Assembly (NCBI RefSeq): GCF_018131225.1
Contig: NZ_JAFCMM010000007.1
Location: forward strand, 186,001-250,000
DNA from: Bradyrhizobium sp. U87765 SZCCT0048
Lineage (GTDB): Bacteria; Pseudomonadota; Alphaproteobacteria; Rhizobiales; Xanthobacteraceae
Length of the DNA: 64,000 nucleotides
Direction: 5' to 3'
A program made the translations under genes and the position numbers. How positions within the stretch are numbered: the first letter of the stretch is position 1; each line of letters opens with the position of its first letter. The notes beneath the pieces were generated by a model. The model was not told the DNA's origin, did no database searches, and worked only from the letters and a program-made list of their open reading frames with translations. Shown in pieces: positions 8,512 through 18,675 of this stretch.

Positions 8512-9480
8512 ATGCCTCACCTGTTTTCTCGTCGTTTTGTTCTTGCGGCCGGCAGTCTTGGCATGGCGGCTCGCGCCCTGCCGGCATTCGCGGCGACAAA
8601 TCTCTCGGGCGTCACGCTGCGGATCGGTGATCAGGTCGGTCAGCAGCAGAGCAAGCTGCGGGCCGCGGGCCTGCTCGATGATGTGCCGTACAAGATCGAG
8701 TGGTCGGTTTATCCGGCGGCGGTGAACCTGCACGAGGCGCTGAAAGCCGATGCCGTCGACATCGGCGCCGCCAACGATTCTCCCACGGTGACGGCCATCG
8801 CCAACGGCTCGAAGGTGCAGGTCGTCGCGGCATGGGACAATGGCGGGCTCGGAACGTCGCTGCTCGTTCCGCGGAACAGTCCGGCGCAGACGGTCGCCGA
8901 TCTGCGCGGCAGGACGATTTCGCCGACCACGCGCGGCAGCGTTGCGCACTACCTTGTCGTCGGAGCCTTGCGCCAGGCCGGCGTCGGCCTCGACGAGGTC
9001 AAGCTTGCGTTCATGAACCCCGTCGATGCCGGCGCGGCATTCCAGAGCGGGGCGATCGATGCCTGGGCGACCTGGAGCATCTATGTGGCGCGGGCGCGGG
9101 GCCAACTCGGCGCGCGCATCCTGTCGGATGGCGCGGGCATCAACAGCGGCCTGTTCGTCTATTCCGCGACGCCGTCGGCACTCGCCGATCCCCTCAGGAA
9201 GCTTGCCATGGTCGACTTCTTCCAGCGCGTCGAGCGCGGCTATGTCTGGTCGCGCAACGAGAAGGCGAAGCACGTGGCGTGGGCGAAGGCCTTCACCCGT
9301 CAGGACGATGCGATCGCCGAGGCGCTCTATGTCGAAGATTCGAGCTATCGTCGGATCGCGGTCGACGACGCGCTGGTCGCGCGCCTGCGCCGGACCTTCG
9401 AGACCTGGACATCGATCGGCGTCCTGCAGGGCGATATCGATTTCGGCGGCCGCATCGTGCGCGACTTTCCGGTCGGTTGA
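8512..9480 (+). CDS. ABC substrate-binding protein, aliphatic sulfonate type
   Basis: Second SsuA-like periplasmic binding protein. The N-terminus is a twin-arginine-like signal (FSRRFVLAAGSLGMAARALPAFA, split over the first 25 residues). The mature protein has GDQVGQQQSK, the VDIGAANDSP ligand-site loop, VADLRGRTISPTTRGS and GAIDAWATWSIY, all typical of sulfonate binding proteins. The ATG at 8512 gives 322 aa; the frame upstream to 8398 looks non-coding. It heads a tight five-gene operon with permease, ATPase, flavoprotein and ferredoxin. Confidence 0.9.
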   Translation: MPHLFSRRFVLAAGSLGMAARALPAFAATNLSGVTLRIGDQVGQQQSKLRAAGLLDDVPYKIEWSVYPAAVNLHEALKADAVDIGAANDSPTVTAIANGSKVQVVAAWDNGGLGTSLLVPRNSPAQTVADLRGRTISPTTRGSVAHYLVVGALRQAGVGLDEVKLAFMNPVDAGAAFQSGAIDAWATWSIYVARARGQLGARILSDGAGINSGLFVYSATPSALADPLRKLAMVDFFQRVERGYVWSRNEKAKHVAWAKAFTRQDDAIAEALYVEDSSYRRIAVDDALVARLRRTFETWTSIGVLQGDIDFGGRIVRDFPVG

Positions 9481-9492
9481 GCGGAGCTTGCG

Positions 9493-10386
9493 ATGACCGT
9501 TCTTGATCCTGTCGCCGATGGACGGGCATCCGCGGTCGAGCCCGTGCGACATGCCGGACATCGGACCCGCGGCACCGCCGTGACTACCCATGTTCTGATC
9601 ACGCGCAGGCGTCTTGCCGGAGAAAGGTTGCCGCGGCCGCTGCGCCGGCTGATCGGTCCTCTCGCGGTCTTTCTGTTGTGGCAATTGGCTTCGATCACCG
9701 GCCTGTTGCCACGCGAGATCCTGGCCGGTCCGGCTGCGGTGGCCGCCAGCGCTGGCCAGTTGCTCGCGACCGGCGAACTGCAGCAGGCGGTCCTGACGTC
9801 GCTGGGCCGGGCAGTCTGCGGTCTGGCGATCGGCGGTTCCGTCGCGATCGCGCTGGCTGTCGTGGCCGGGCTCTTTCGCCTGGGTGAAGACCTCGTCGAT
9901 TCCACGGTTCAGATGCTGCGGACGCTGCCCATCGTCGCCCTGATCCCGCTGCTGATCATCTGGTTCGGGATCGGTGAGGCGCCAAAGGTTGCGCTGATTG
10001 CGCTGGCCACCGGTTTTCCGTTGTACCTCAACGTTTACGCCGGGATTCGCAACGTCGATCAGAAGCTGATCGAGGTCGGGCAGACACTCGGGCTCAGCCG
10101 TACCGGGCTGGTGTGGAACATCGTGCTGCCGGGCGCTCTGCCCAATGCTCTGGTCGGCCTCCGTCATGCCCTCGGCGTCGCCTGGCTGGCGCTGATCTTC
10201 GGCGAGCAGATCAATGCCAACGCAGGTCTTGGCTATCTGATGAACACGGCTCGCGAGCTGTTCCAGACCGATGTCATCGTGGTGTGCCTTGTTGTCTATG
10301 CGTTGCTGGGGCTGGTCGTCGACGCGGTGGTCCGGCTTCTTGAGAGGGGGCTGTTGTCATGGCGACCGACCTTCACCGGGGCGTGA
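9493..10386 (+). CDS. ABC transporter permease, SsuC-like
   Basis: Inner-membrane permease paired with the upstream binding protein. It resembles the permease at 1518 throughout, including LRTLPIVALIPLLIIWFGIGEAPK and the EAA loop VGQTLGLSRTGLVWNIVLPGALP. Length is 297 aa. The N-terminal 45 residues are polar and may be longer than needed, but the ATG at 9493 lies 12 bp after the previous stop. It overlaps the ATPase gene by 28 bp. Confidence 0.9.
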   Translation: MTVLDPVADGRASAVEPVRHAGHRTRGTAVTTHVLITRRRLAGERLPRPLRRLIGPLAVFLLWQLASITGLLPREILAGPAAVAASAGQLLATGELQQAVLTSLGRAVCGLAIGGSVAIALAVVAGLFRLGEDLVDSTVQMLRTLPIVALIPLLIIWFGIGEAPKVALIALATGFPLYLNVYAGIRNVDQKLIEVGQTLGLSRTGLVWNIVLPGALPNALVGLRHALGVAWLALIFGEQINANAGLGYLMNTARELFQTDVIVVCLVVYALLGLVVDAVVRLLERGLLSWRPTFTGA

Positions 10387-11123
10387 GCAACGGCGCCGGC
10401 GCTGCGGCTTCCGTCGTCAGTGTGCGCGGCCTGACCCGCCGCTTCGGCGACCGCGCGGTGATCGACCATCTCGACTTCGAGATCGCGGCGGGCGAGTTCG
10501 TCGCACTGATCGGCGCAAGCGGTTGCGGCAAGTCGACCCTGCTGCGGGTGCTGGCTGATCTTGATTCCGATATCGAAGGTGAGGTGGTCGTACCGACCCG
10601 GCGCGCCGTGGCGTTCCAGGAGCCGCGGCTGGTGCCATGGAAGCCGGTGTGGAAGAACGTCGTGCTCGGCCTGCCGGGACAGCCGGACCGGGCGCGCGCG
10701 AACCTCGCGCTCGATGAAGTGGGGCTCGGGCACAGGGCCGACGTATGGCCGAAGGTGCTGTCCGGGGGCGAAGCACAGCGCGCCTCGCTCGCGCGCGCGC
10801 TTGTCCGCGATCCCGATCTGCTGCTGCTCGACGAACCGTTCGGGTCGCTCGACGCCTTGACCCGCATCAACGCCCAGGCTCTCGTGGCCGAGCTGTGGCG
10901 GCGTCATGGCTACGCCGTGCTGCTGGTGACGCACGACGTCGAGGAAGCGTTGCTGCTCGCCGACCGCGTGCTGATGATGCGGGCCGGGGTGATCGCACAT
11001 CAACTGACGGTGGACCTGCCGCGGCCGCGCGACGTCGGCCAGCCGGACTTTGCCGCGATGCGCCGGCGCCTTCTGGCCTGGCTTGGCGTGGACGTGCGCG
11101 AACCGACGGCCGACCCGGCCTGA
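10359..11123 (+). CDS. ABC transporter ATP-binding protein, SsuB-like
   Basis: ATPase of the second sulfonate-type importer, 254 aa. Walker A GASGCGKST, a Q-loop at VAFQEPRLVPW, signature LSGGEAQRASLARALV, Walker B LLLLDEPFGSLD and switch His in LVTHDVEEA are all intact. The start lies inside the permease gene, a common arrangement in such operons. The next gene starts 3 bp after its stop. Confidence 0.92.
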   Translation: MATDLHRGVSNGAGAAASVVSVRGLTRRFGDRAVIDHLDFEIAAGEFVALIGASGCGKSTLLRVLADLDSDIEGEVVVPTRRAVAFQEPRLVPWKPVWKNVVLGLPGQPDRARANLALDEVGLGHRADVWPKVLSGGEAQRASLARALVRDPDLLLLDEPFGSLDALTRINAQALVAELWRRHGYAVLLVTHDVEEALLLADRVLMMRAGVIAHQLTVDLPRPRDVGQPDFAAMRRRLLAWLGVDVREPTADPA

Positions 11124-11126
11124 GGC

Positions 11127-12740
11127 ATGCAGTTCATGGTCAGATCCGCCCCCGAGCCGCTCGCACTGCAAACCGACGTCCTCGTCATCGGCGGTGGTAT
11201 GGCCGGCGCCTGGGCCGCGACCGCGGCTGCGAAGGCGGGCGCCACCGTGACGCTGGTCGACAAGGGCTATTGCGGCACGAGCGGGGTGACCGCGACGGCC
11301 GGGCCGGGGCATTGGTGGGTGCCCCCGGATCCTCCCGAGGCGAGAGCCGCGGCAGTCAGGGCTCGTGTCGCGGCCGGGCTCGGGCTCGGCGAAGCGGACT
11401 GGATGCACCGTATTCTCGACCGAACGTGGTGCGCGCTGCCGACACTGGCCCCGCACTATCGCTTCGGCGTCGACGACAGCGGGCGCACCAACTATCGTGC
11501 GGTACGTGGGCCGGAGTACATGCGGGCGCTGCGTCGATCCGTGCTGTCATGCGGCGTGACCATTCTCGACCATTCCCCGGCGCAGGAACTGCTCGCCCGC
11601 GACGATGGATCGATCGGCGGCGCACAAGGCCTGCGGCGCCAGGATGGCGGCAGGGCCTATCGGATCGAGGCCGGTGCGGTCGTGCTCGCGGCGGGCGGGA
11701 CGAGCTTCCTGTCGCACTTGCTGGGGTCCTGGACCAATACGGGCGATGGATACCTGATGGCGGCCGAGGCCGGAGCCGAGCTGTCCGGCATGGAATTCAC
11801 GGGCGCCTATACCATTGCGCCGGCGCACTCGACCATGACGCGCAGCATGGCCTATGCGTTCGCGACCTACTACGATGCCGATGGGCACGAGCTCGACATC
11901 CCCTTCGCTCCGGATCAGACGCTGCGTCTCGCCCGCGCCTTGCTGCGCGGGCGGGTCTACTGCTCGCTGCACCGCTTGCCCGACGATATCAGGCTGCGCC
12001 TTCACATGATTTCTCCCAACGTGCCGCTGGTGTTCGATCGCTGGCAGGTCGATCCCTATCGCGATCGTTTCGAGGTCACGCTGCACAATGATGGCACCAT
12101 TCGCGGCCTCGGCGGCGTGCGGGTGGCGGGCGAGGACTGTGCGACATCGGTCCCCGGGCTTTTCGTGGCTGGCGACAATGCGTCGCGCGAGAAGGTCGCA
12201 GGCGCCATATCGGGCGGCGGCAACGTCAATTCCGCCTGGGCGCTGTCGTCAGGCATGTTTGCGGGCGAAGCGGCGGCGCGCCTCGCGCGCGGGATCCGCG
12301 CCCGCAGCGTGCCCCTGCGGCCCCTGGGCCGGGCTGGCCTGCGGCCGCAGGGGGCGGCGAAGACCATTGATCTTGCCGCGATCCGTGACGCCGTCCGCGG
12401 CGAGATGCATCCCTTCGACAAAAACCTGTTCCGTTCGGCATCGGGGCTCGTCCGCTCGCGCGACGTGCTCGACAATCTCTGGCGCGAACTCGCTGGTCAT
12501 GCCAGCGGCCAGATGGCCGTGCGCGAGGCGGCCGCGCTGGTTGCGACGGCGCGGTGGTCCGTCGCGACGGCCATCCGTCGCACGGAGAGCCGCGGGCTGC
12601 ATCGTCGCGAGGATCATCCCGCCCTGGATCCGGCGCTGGCCGTCCGGCTGCTGTCCAGCGGTTTCGATCGGATTCAGGTGACGGCCGACGATGCAGCAGC
12701 GGTCCCGGCTTCCCAACATGCGCTGGAGGGCGTGCCATGA
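11127..12740 (+). CDS. FAD-dependent oxidoreductase, AprA/fumarate-reductase-like
   Basis: Flavoprotein of the succinate dehydrogenase/fumarate reductase/APS reductase alpha family, 537 aa. The N-terminal dinucleotide fold is VLVIGGGMAGAWAATAAAKAG, followed by GYCGTSGVTATAGPGHWWVP at the flavin site and the late FAD motif PGLFVAGDNASREKVAGAI. Its stop overlaps the start of a two-cluster ferredoxin (ATGA), the same pairing as AprA with AprB. Being in a sulfonate-import operon, it probably handles a sulfur oxyanion or organosulfur intermediate; that is inference. ATG 11127 or 11136 could be the start. Confidence 0.85.
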   Translation: MQFMVRSAPEPLALQTDVLVIGGGMAGAWAATAAAKAGATVTLVDKGYCGTSGVTATAGPGHWWVPPDPPEARAAAVRARVAAGLGLGEADWMHRILDRTWCALPTLAPHYRFGVDDSGRTNYRAVRGPEYMRALRRSVLSCGVTILDHSPAQELLARDDGSIGGAQGLRRQDGGRAYRIEAGAVVLAAGGTSFLSHLLGSWTNTGDGYLMAAEAGAELSGMEFTGAYTIAPAHSTMTRSMAYAFATYYDADGHELDIPFAPDQTLRLARALLRGRVYCSLHRLPDDIRLRLHMISPNVPLVFDRWQVDPYRDRFEVTLHNDGTIRGLGGVRVAGEDCATSVPGLFVAGDNASREKVAGAISGGGNVNSAWALSSGMFAGEAAARLARGIRARSVPLRPLGRAGLRPQGAAKTIDLAAIRDAVRGEMHPFDKNLFRSASGLVRSRDVLDNLWRELAGHASGQMAVREAAALVATARWSVATAIRRTESRGLHRREDHPALDPALAVRLLSSGFDRIQVTADDAAAVPASQHALEGVP

Positions 12741-13099
12741 TCGAACTCATTGTCGCCGACCGCTGCACGAACTGTGGCGCCTGCGTCGATGTCTGTCCGA
12801 CGAACGTGATCGAGCCGGCCAGGTCAGGTCCGCCGATCCTCGCCCGTGTCGAGGACTGCCAGACCTGTTTCATGTGCGAGCTCTATTGCGTGGCCGATGC
12901 GATCTACGTCGCGCCGGACTGTGACCGCCGGGTTTCCGTCGATCCCGACGAGATCGTCGCGGCGGGCCGCCTTGGCCAGTATCGCCGGCATTCTGGCTGG
13001 GACGAGTGGGACGGACTGTTCCCGAACGAACAATGGCTGATGGAAACCGTCTTCCGTCGTGCAGGCGAGGCTGCAGCCAGCGACAAGCCGCAGCGGTAG
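12737..13099 (+). CDS. Ferredoxin with two [4Fe-4S] clusters, AprB-like
   Basis: Small electron-transfer protein of 120 aa. Two cluster motifs are complete: CTNCGACVDVCP near residues 10-21 and CQTCFMCELYC near residues 41-51. A C-terminal extension of about 65 residues (from DPDEIVAAGRLGQYRRHSGW) resembles the tail by which AprB embraces its flavoprotein. The start codon overlaps the flavoprotein stop as ATGA, so the two should be made in equal amounts and form a complex. It ends the operon and faces the groEL gene. Confidence 0.88.
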   Translation: MIELIVADRCTNCGACVDVCPTNVIEPARSGPPILARVEDCQTCFMCELYCVADAIYVAPDCDRRVSVDPDEIVAAGRLGQYRRHSGWDEWDGLFPNEQWLMETVFRRAGEAAASDKPQR

Positions 13100-13229
13100 A
13101 CCAGGCGCCGTCGCAAGACGCTGGTCCAACGGACGCAGCTCCTCGCGTCTCGGATCACCGCGCTGTCCGGGCGGGACGCCGACACCAGCCGGAATCCCGC
13201 CCGCAGCCGCAACGGCGTCTTCGAGGTCG

Positions 13230-14855
<1,626 letters not shown>

Positions 14856-14937
14856 GCAGGGGCTCCTGTTCGAGTATCGGCGCATGCGCGCCGTGATGGC
14901 GTAAGATGGTTGGGGAGAGCGCGGACTTGGCGCGGCG

Positions 14938-15225
14938 TCAGCCGATGATGCCGAGGATGTCCGCTTCCTTGGTGATGAGAAGGTCTTCGCCGTTGATCTT
15001 CACTTCGGTTCCCGACCATTTTCCGAACAGCACGCGGTCGCCCTTCTTGACGTCGAGCGGAACAAGCTTGCCGCTGTCATCGCGCGCGCCCGAGCCGACG
15101 GCGACGACTTCGCCCTCCTGGGGCTTCTCCTTCGCGGTATCGGGGATGATGATGCCGCCTTTGGTCTTCGCGTTCTCTTCGATGCGGCGGATCACGACGC
15201 GGTCGTGCAACGGACGGAAACTCAT
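14938..15225 (-). CDS. groS: Co-chaperonin GroES
   Basis: Lid of the GroEL chamber, 95 aa and full length. It begins MSFRPLHDRVVIRRIEE, carries the mobile loop with the contact motif GGIIIP, and ends EADILGIIG. First gene of the groESL operon. I looked upstream for a CIRCE element (TTAGCACTC-N9-GAGTGCTAA) and for a sigma-54 site and saw neither, so regulation probably differs from the main heat-shock copy. Confidence 0.97.
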   Translation of the reverse strand: MSFRPLHDRVVIRRIEENAKTKGGIIIPDTAKEKPQEGEVVAVGSGARDDSGKLVPLDVKKGDRVLFGKWSGTEVKINGEDLLITKEADILGIIG

Positions 15226-15536
15226 GGGCCTCTCTTTGATTGGCGCCGCGCGAGGATATCCTGGCGGCTTTCAGCGCTGGATGTCGCCGATCGATGCGGG
15301 GCATCGTGGCGGAGGCATAACGTTAGGCGTGTCCTCGTTCCTGTCCATTTTAAAGTTTGCGTCCGGCATGGACGATTGTGATCGGGCGAAGCGACCCCGA
15401 TGCGATTTTTGTCCTGCAGGAAACGGCTATCGCCTTGGCATTGTGCGCCAATGAGTGAATGCAGGAGGCGGCGCGCCTTGTGTCGGAGTCCTGAACGATT
15501 GGCGCTCGGGTTGACGCGCACACCGGCGGCGCGGAT
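15226..15536. other. Intergenic region upstream of groES
   Basis: About 310 bp holding the groESL promoter and the downstream flank of a small minus-strand ORF. No CIRCE inverted repeat, no -24/-12 element and no gene were recognised. A short AT-rich patch near 15347-15358 is the only obvious compositional feature. Confidence 0.35.
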
Positions 15537-15707
15537 TCAGACGGTCGGGTTCAGCTCGATGCCAATGCGCAATGCCATCGCGATCGTGACGGCCACCGGC
15601 CGCCGCAGGATTCGCGCGATCCGCTCGGCCGGCATGCCGCTCCGAGCAAGCCCCCTCAGCTTGTGCTTCTCTACTGCAGTCCATGCGCGCTCCGCCGCGC
15701 CCTGCAT
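15537..15707 (-). CDS. Small GcrA-like helix-turn-helix protein
   Basis: A 56-residue frame reading AWTAVEKHKLRGLARSGM, then PAERIARILRR and ALRIGIELNP. The pattern Trp-T-x-x-E-x-x-x-L-x-x-L-x-x-x-G, an IA-x-x-L helix and a closing LGI-like motif is that of GcrA/Myb-like small HTH proteins common in Bradyrhizobium relatives. It is the end of a longer open frame whose upstream part looks non-coding. I place the start at ATG 15707 but see no strong ribosome site. Possible DNA-binding role; target unknown. Confidence 0.5.
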   Translation of the reverse strand: MQGAAERAWTAVEKHKLRGLARSGMPAERIARILRRPVAVTIAMALRIGIELNPTV

Positions 15708-15802
15708 CGTTGCGGTATCGAGGACCGCAGTCGCTCGTCGGGATGCCAATCCGTTCTCCGGCCTCTGGATTGCGCAGTGGTCGCCCGGCGTGTCCGTAAC
15801 GG

Positions 15803-16015
15803 TCAGGCAAACCGGCGTGTCAGCTTGCTCGCCTGCCGTCTGGCCGCCGCCGCGGCGTCCGCCGGGCTCGCGAAGATCATGCCGTCGAGGCAGCTGAAAT
15901 CCTGCGTCGCGGAGAAGAAGCGGAAGCCGCGCCGTCCCTTGATGACGATGCCTGCAGCCCCGCAAGACGTCTCGATGATATAGTTTCCGTACGAAGACGA
16001 TGCGTCGTCGTTCAT
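15803..16015 (-). CDS. Small hypothetical protein (70 aa)
   Basis: Not recognised. From the ATG at 16015, preceded by GGGGGA, it reads a 70-residue protein with YGNYIIETSCGAAGIVIKGR and FRFFSATQDFSCLDGMIFAS, then a basic Ala/Arg-rich helical tail. Alternating hydrophobic strands suggest a compact beta-rich domain. Two Cys residues are present and there is no signal or membrane segment. It lies upstream of the GcrA-like ORF on the same strand, 95 bp apart, and could be co-transcribed. Confidence 0.5.
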   Translation of the reverse strand: MNDDASSSYGNYIIETSCGAAGIVIKGRRGFRFFSATQDFSCLDGMIFASPADAAAAARRQASKLTRRFA

Positions 16016-16605
16016 GGTGGCATCCCCCAATGGTACATGTCCGCAGGCGTGCCTGGCGAACTCGTGGAACAAGCCGCGGCGAAGGCTGGATCCGTTCAGC
16101 TTCGCGCGGGCCGCGAGCCCGTCGACGGGTTCTCAGTCGCAATCTCATCAGCTCATCGCGCGATCGTGACGTCAAGGCGCCGCGCGAAATAAGACGAACT
16201 GTGTCGCGCAATCCACCGGCACATGCAGGACGTGATTCAGGAGGGCCACAGCGGAAGCATTTCGTTTTACGCATGCATCGGTCCGGCGCATGGCGGCGTG
16301 CGGTGCCGCAGATATTGCGGCGGCCCCGGTGGTGATGCGTGGCGAGCACGAGCCGGGAATCTGTCGGCTTGCGTTCTTCGTGGTGCATCCATCCCGCTTT
16401 CGCGCTCCGGACCTGTTCGTGCTCCGGTCGTTTGGTCCATGAGAACGACGTTTCCTGTCCTTCGAAAACAAAAGAATTCTGTGAGATTGCGGACGCCGCG
16501 ATTCAATCGTCAAATTCCCGACGGGTAGAGCGCCCGTCGCATCGGGCGTCTCGGGGCGACGAATCCGGTGCTGACCGTACCGGCGCGGAAAACGGAGGGG
16601 GTGTT
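16016..16605. other. Intergenic region upstream of YeiH-like gene
   Basis: Nearly 600 bp between the small minus-strand ORF and the YeiH-type gene. Frames on both strands are arginine- and proline-rich shadows. The only clear element is the ribosome-binding site GGAGGGG at 16594-16600 serving the ATG at 16606. Divergent promoters are expected here. Confidence 0.4.
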
Positions 16606-18078
16606 ATGTCCGACATTGCCGTGAAGACATCGCAGGCCGCGGTCGACGACGCGCGGTTGAGTGAGGACTGGCTTGCCGTCGTGCTCGGCGGACTGGTCTT
16701 CGTGCTTGCGCTGGCCAGCATCGGCGGGACGGATCTTCTGGGGTGGGCCGTGACGACATCGGTCTACACCAGCCTGTCTCAGGCCCTGGCACCGGCCGCG
16801 AAGGCTTATGCAGGGATTGGAGGTGCCGGCGCGTTGCTCGCGACCTATGTCGCGCTTGTCGTGGTGCTCAGCGGCGCCGTCGCAGCGCTTGGCGCCGACG
16901 TCCGGAAGTTCGCCGTCGCGTTCACGGTGGTGTTTGCGATCGCATATGCGAGCTGGATTGTCGGTAGCTATGCCTACATCGCTGCGGTGACGCCGGCCGA
17001 ACAGCAGAAGTTCGGAATCGCCTGGTCGCTCCGGCTGACCAACGAGGGAGGTTTCATCGTCGCGCTGCTGGCGGGCATCGTGATCGCAAATTTCTTTCCG
17101 CGTTTTGCGGAATGGTTGAAGGAAGCCATCCGCCCTGAGCTCTATATCAAGATCGCCATTGTCATTCTCGGTGCCACGGTCGCCGTAACCGCTGCGGGCC
17201 GGCTCAACCTCGCGTCAGCGCTCCTGCTGCGGGGAATCGCGGCGATCGTCGAGGCCTACCTCATCTACTGGGCGGTGGTGTATTTCGTGGCGCGCAAGTG
17301 GTTCGGCTTCAGTCGCGAATGGTCGGTGCCGCTCGCGTCCGGCATCTCGATCTGCGGCGTCGCGGCAGCGATCGCGACAGGCGGGGCGATCCGTGCGCGC
17401 CCCGCGGTGCCGGTTCTGGTGTCGTCCCTCGTCGTTATCTTCGCGGTGGTCGAGGTGCTGATTCTTCCGTTCCTCGCACAGACGTTTCTCTGGCAGGAGC
17501 CACTGGTGGCCGGAGCCTGGATCGGACTTGCCGTCAAGACCGACGGTGCCGCGGTCGCCGGCGGCGGCATCACGGAGTCGCTGGTGCTGGCGAAGGCCGC
17601 CGCGGAGGGCATCCGCTATCAGCCGGGCTGGATCCTGGCGACGACGACGACCGTGAAGATCTTCATCGATATCTTCATCGGCATCTGGGCCTTCATTCTC
17701 GGCTACATCTGGACAAATCACATCAACCGCGGAGCGGACAAGGCCAGGGCATCGGAAATCTGGCAACGTTTTCCGAAGTTCATTCTGGGCTTCATCGTGG
17801 TGTTCGCGGTGTCGTTGTGGCTGGCCGTCGGGACGACGCCCGAGATCGCCAAGGCATTGCCGGCCGCGGCAGGGGAAGCCAACGTCTTTCGGGTGATCTT
17901 CTTCATTCTGACGTTCTTTTCCATCGGCGTGCTGTCGGATTTCCGCAAGCTCTGGCAGCAGGGATTCGGCAAGCTGGCGGCGGTCTATGTGCTCAGCCTG
18001 TTCGGGTTCGTGATCTGGGTCGGGCTTTTGATTTCCTGGTTGTTCTTCAGCGGCGTGAAGCCGCCGCTGGCCAGCTGA
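16606..18078 (+). CDS. YeiH/UPF0324-family membrane protein, putative sulfate exporter
   Basis: Polytopic inner-membrane protein of 490 aa in the family annotated as putative sulfate exporters. About a dozen hydrophobic segments are visible, from WLAVVLGGLVFVLALASIGG to LAAVYVLSLFGFVIWVGLLI. Conserved-looking stretches include VPLASGISICGVAAAIATGG and AGAWIGLAVKTDGAAVAGGG. The start at 16606 has an excellent GGAGGGG; the longer frame to 16339 is non-coding. Its position beyond two sulfonate operons fits sulfite/sulfate efflux after organosulfur breakdown, which is inference. A 50-residue membrane peptide follows after 15 bp. Confidence 0.82.
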   Translation: MSDIAVKTSQAAVDDARLSEDWLAVVLGGLVFVLALASIGGTDLLGWAVTTSVYTSLSQALAPAAKAYAGIGGAGALLATYVALVVVLSGAVAALGADVRKFAVAFTVVFAIAYASWIVGSYAYIAAVTPAEQQKFGIAWSLRLTNEGGFIVALLAGIVIANFFPRFAEWLKEAIRPELYIKIAIVILGATVAVTAAGRLNLASALLLRGIAAIVEAYLIYWAVVYFVARKWFGFSREWSVPLASGISICGVAAAIATGGAIRARPAVPVLVSSLVVIFAVVEVLILPFLAQTFLWQEPLVAGAWIGLAVKTDGAAVAGGGITESLVLAKAAAEGIRYQPGWILATTTTVKIFIDIFIGIWAFILGYIWTNHINRGADKARASEIWQRFPKFILGFIVVFAVSLWLAVGTTPEIAKALPAAAGEANVFRVIFFILTFFSIGVLSDFRKLWQQGFGKLAAVYVLSLFGFVIWVGLLISWLFFSGVKPPLAS

Positions 18079-18093
18079 GAGGGGAGTAGCGAA

Positions 18094-18246
18094 ATGTCGA
18101 ATGCAGATGTGCCGGACCATGCGCCCGCGGCCGAAGTCGAACCGTTGCTGCTGGTCGAGAAACAGCTGATCGGCTGGAGCCTCGGCATCGGGCTGGTTCT
18201 TCTGGTCGTCCTGGTTGTGCTGAATCATGTCGTGCCGCTGAAGTAG
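18094..18246 (+). CDS. Small single-pass membrane protein (50 aa)
   Basis: A 50-codon gene too short for most ORF filters. A GAGGGGAG site lies 6-13 bases before its ATG, 15 bp after the YeiH-like stop. The product has an acidic N-terminus (SNADVPDHAPAAEVEP), then one transmembrane helix (WSLGIGLVLLVVLVVLNHVV) and a short LK tail. Size, coupling and topology suggest a subunit or stabiliser of the upstream transporter. I know no named family. Confidence 0.7.
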   Translation: MSNADVPDHAPAAEVEPLLLVEKQLIGWSLGIGLVLLVVLVVLNHVVPLK

Positions 18247-18483
18247 CGGCAGAGGTGATGATGCAGGCCGCCGCGAACCGCATGCGGCGGCCATGACAGA
18301 AATGCCGGCAGCGCGCGTTGCCGAGGGCGAAGCTTTCGGCTCCCGGGGCTGTGCCATCGGGAATAACGTGCTGCGAAAGCAGCTTCGAATGCCGTTCGCG
18401 TCGTTTTCTCGGAGCGCGCATTGATAAGCCGGCAGCGTTGGGTCAGCATTCGCAATGCGGGCTGGCGTATCGAACACAAGAGG

Positions 18484-18675
18484 ATGGTCGTGACCGGTCG
18501 AACGGCGGATATACCTGATCTTCAGGACTATCGGGCGCGGCGGGCAACCACGCGCACTCAGCCCGGCGTGCAGGCGCAGTGGCCGCTGTTCATGGCGCCG
18601 GTCGGCTTCGTCGTCGGCTATTTCTGGGTCTGGCCGGCGTGCATCATGGTGCCGCAATATCCGTCGGCGTCGTGA
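18484..18675 (+). CDS. Small membrane-associated protein (63 aa)
   Basis: Frame beginning MVVTGRTADIPDLQDYRARR and ending with the hydrophobic stretch FMAPVGFVVGYFWVWPACIM. A TTG at 18421 would add 21 residues. Its TGA overlaps the GTG start of the XRE regulator as GTGA, a coupling signature that argues it is translated. It has a single predicted membrane helix. Function unknown; it may modulate the regulator or the YeiH-like transporter. Confidence 0.5.
   Translation: MVVTGRTADIPDLQDYRARRATTRTQPGVQAQWPLFMAPVGFVVGYFWVWPACIMVPQYPSAS

Noticed and set aside
15226..15430. CIRCE or sigma-54 promoter before groES
   Set aside because: Checked on the minus strand; neither TTAGCACTC-N9-GAGTGCTAA nor TGGCAC-N5-TTGC is present.
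15537..16388. 283-codon reading of the minus-strand frame as one gene
   Set aside because: Only the last 56 codons look like protein; the upstream part is Arg-rich and crosses the better-supported small ORF at 15803-16015.
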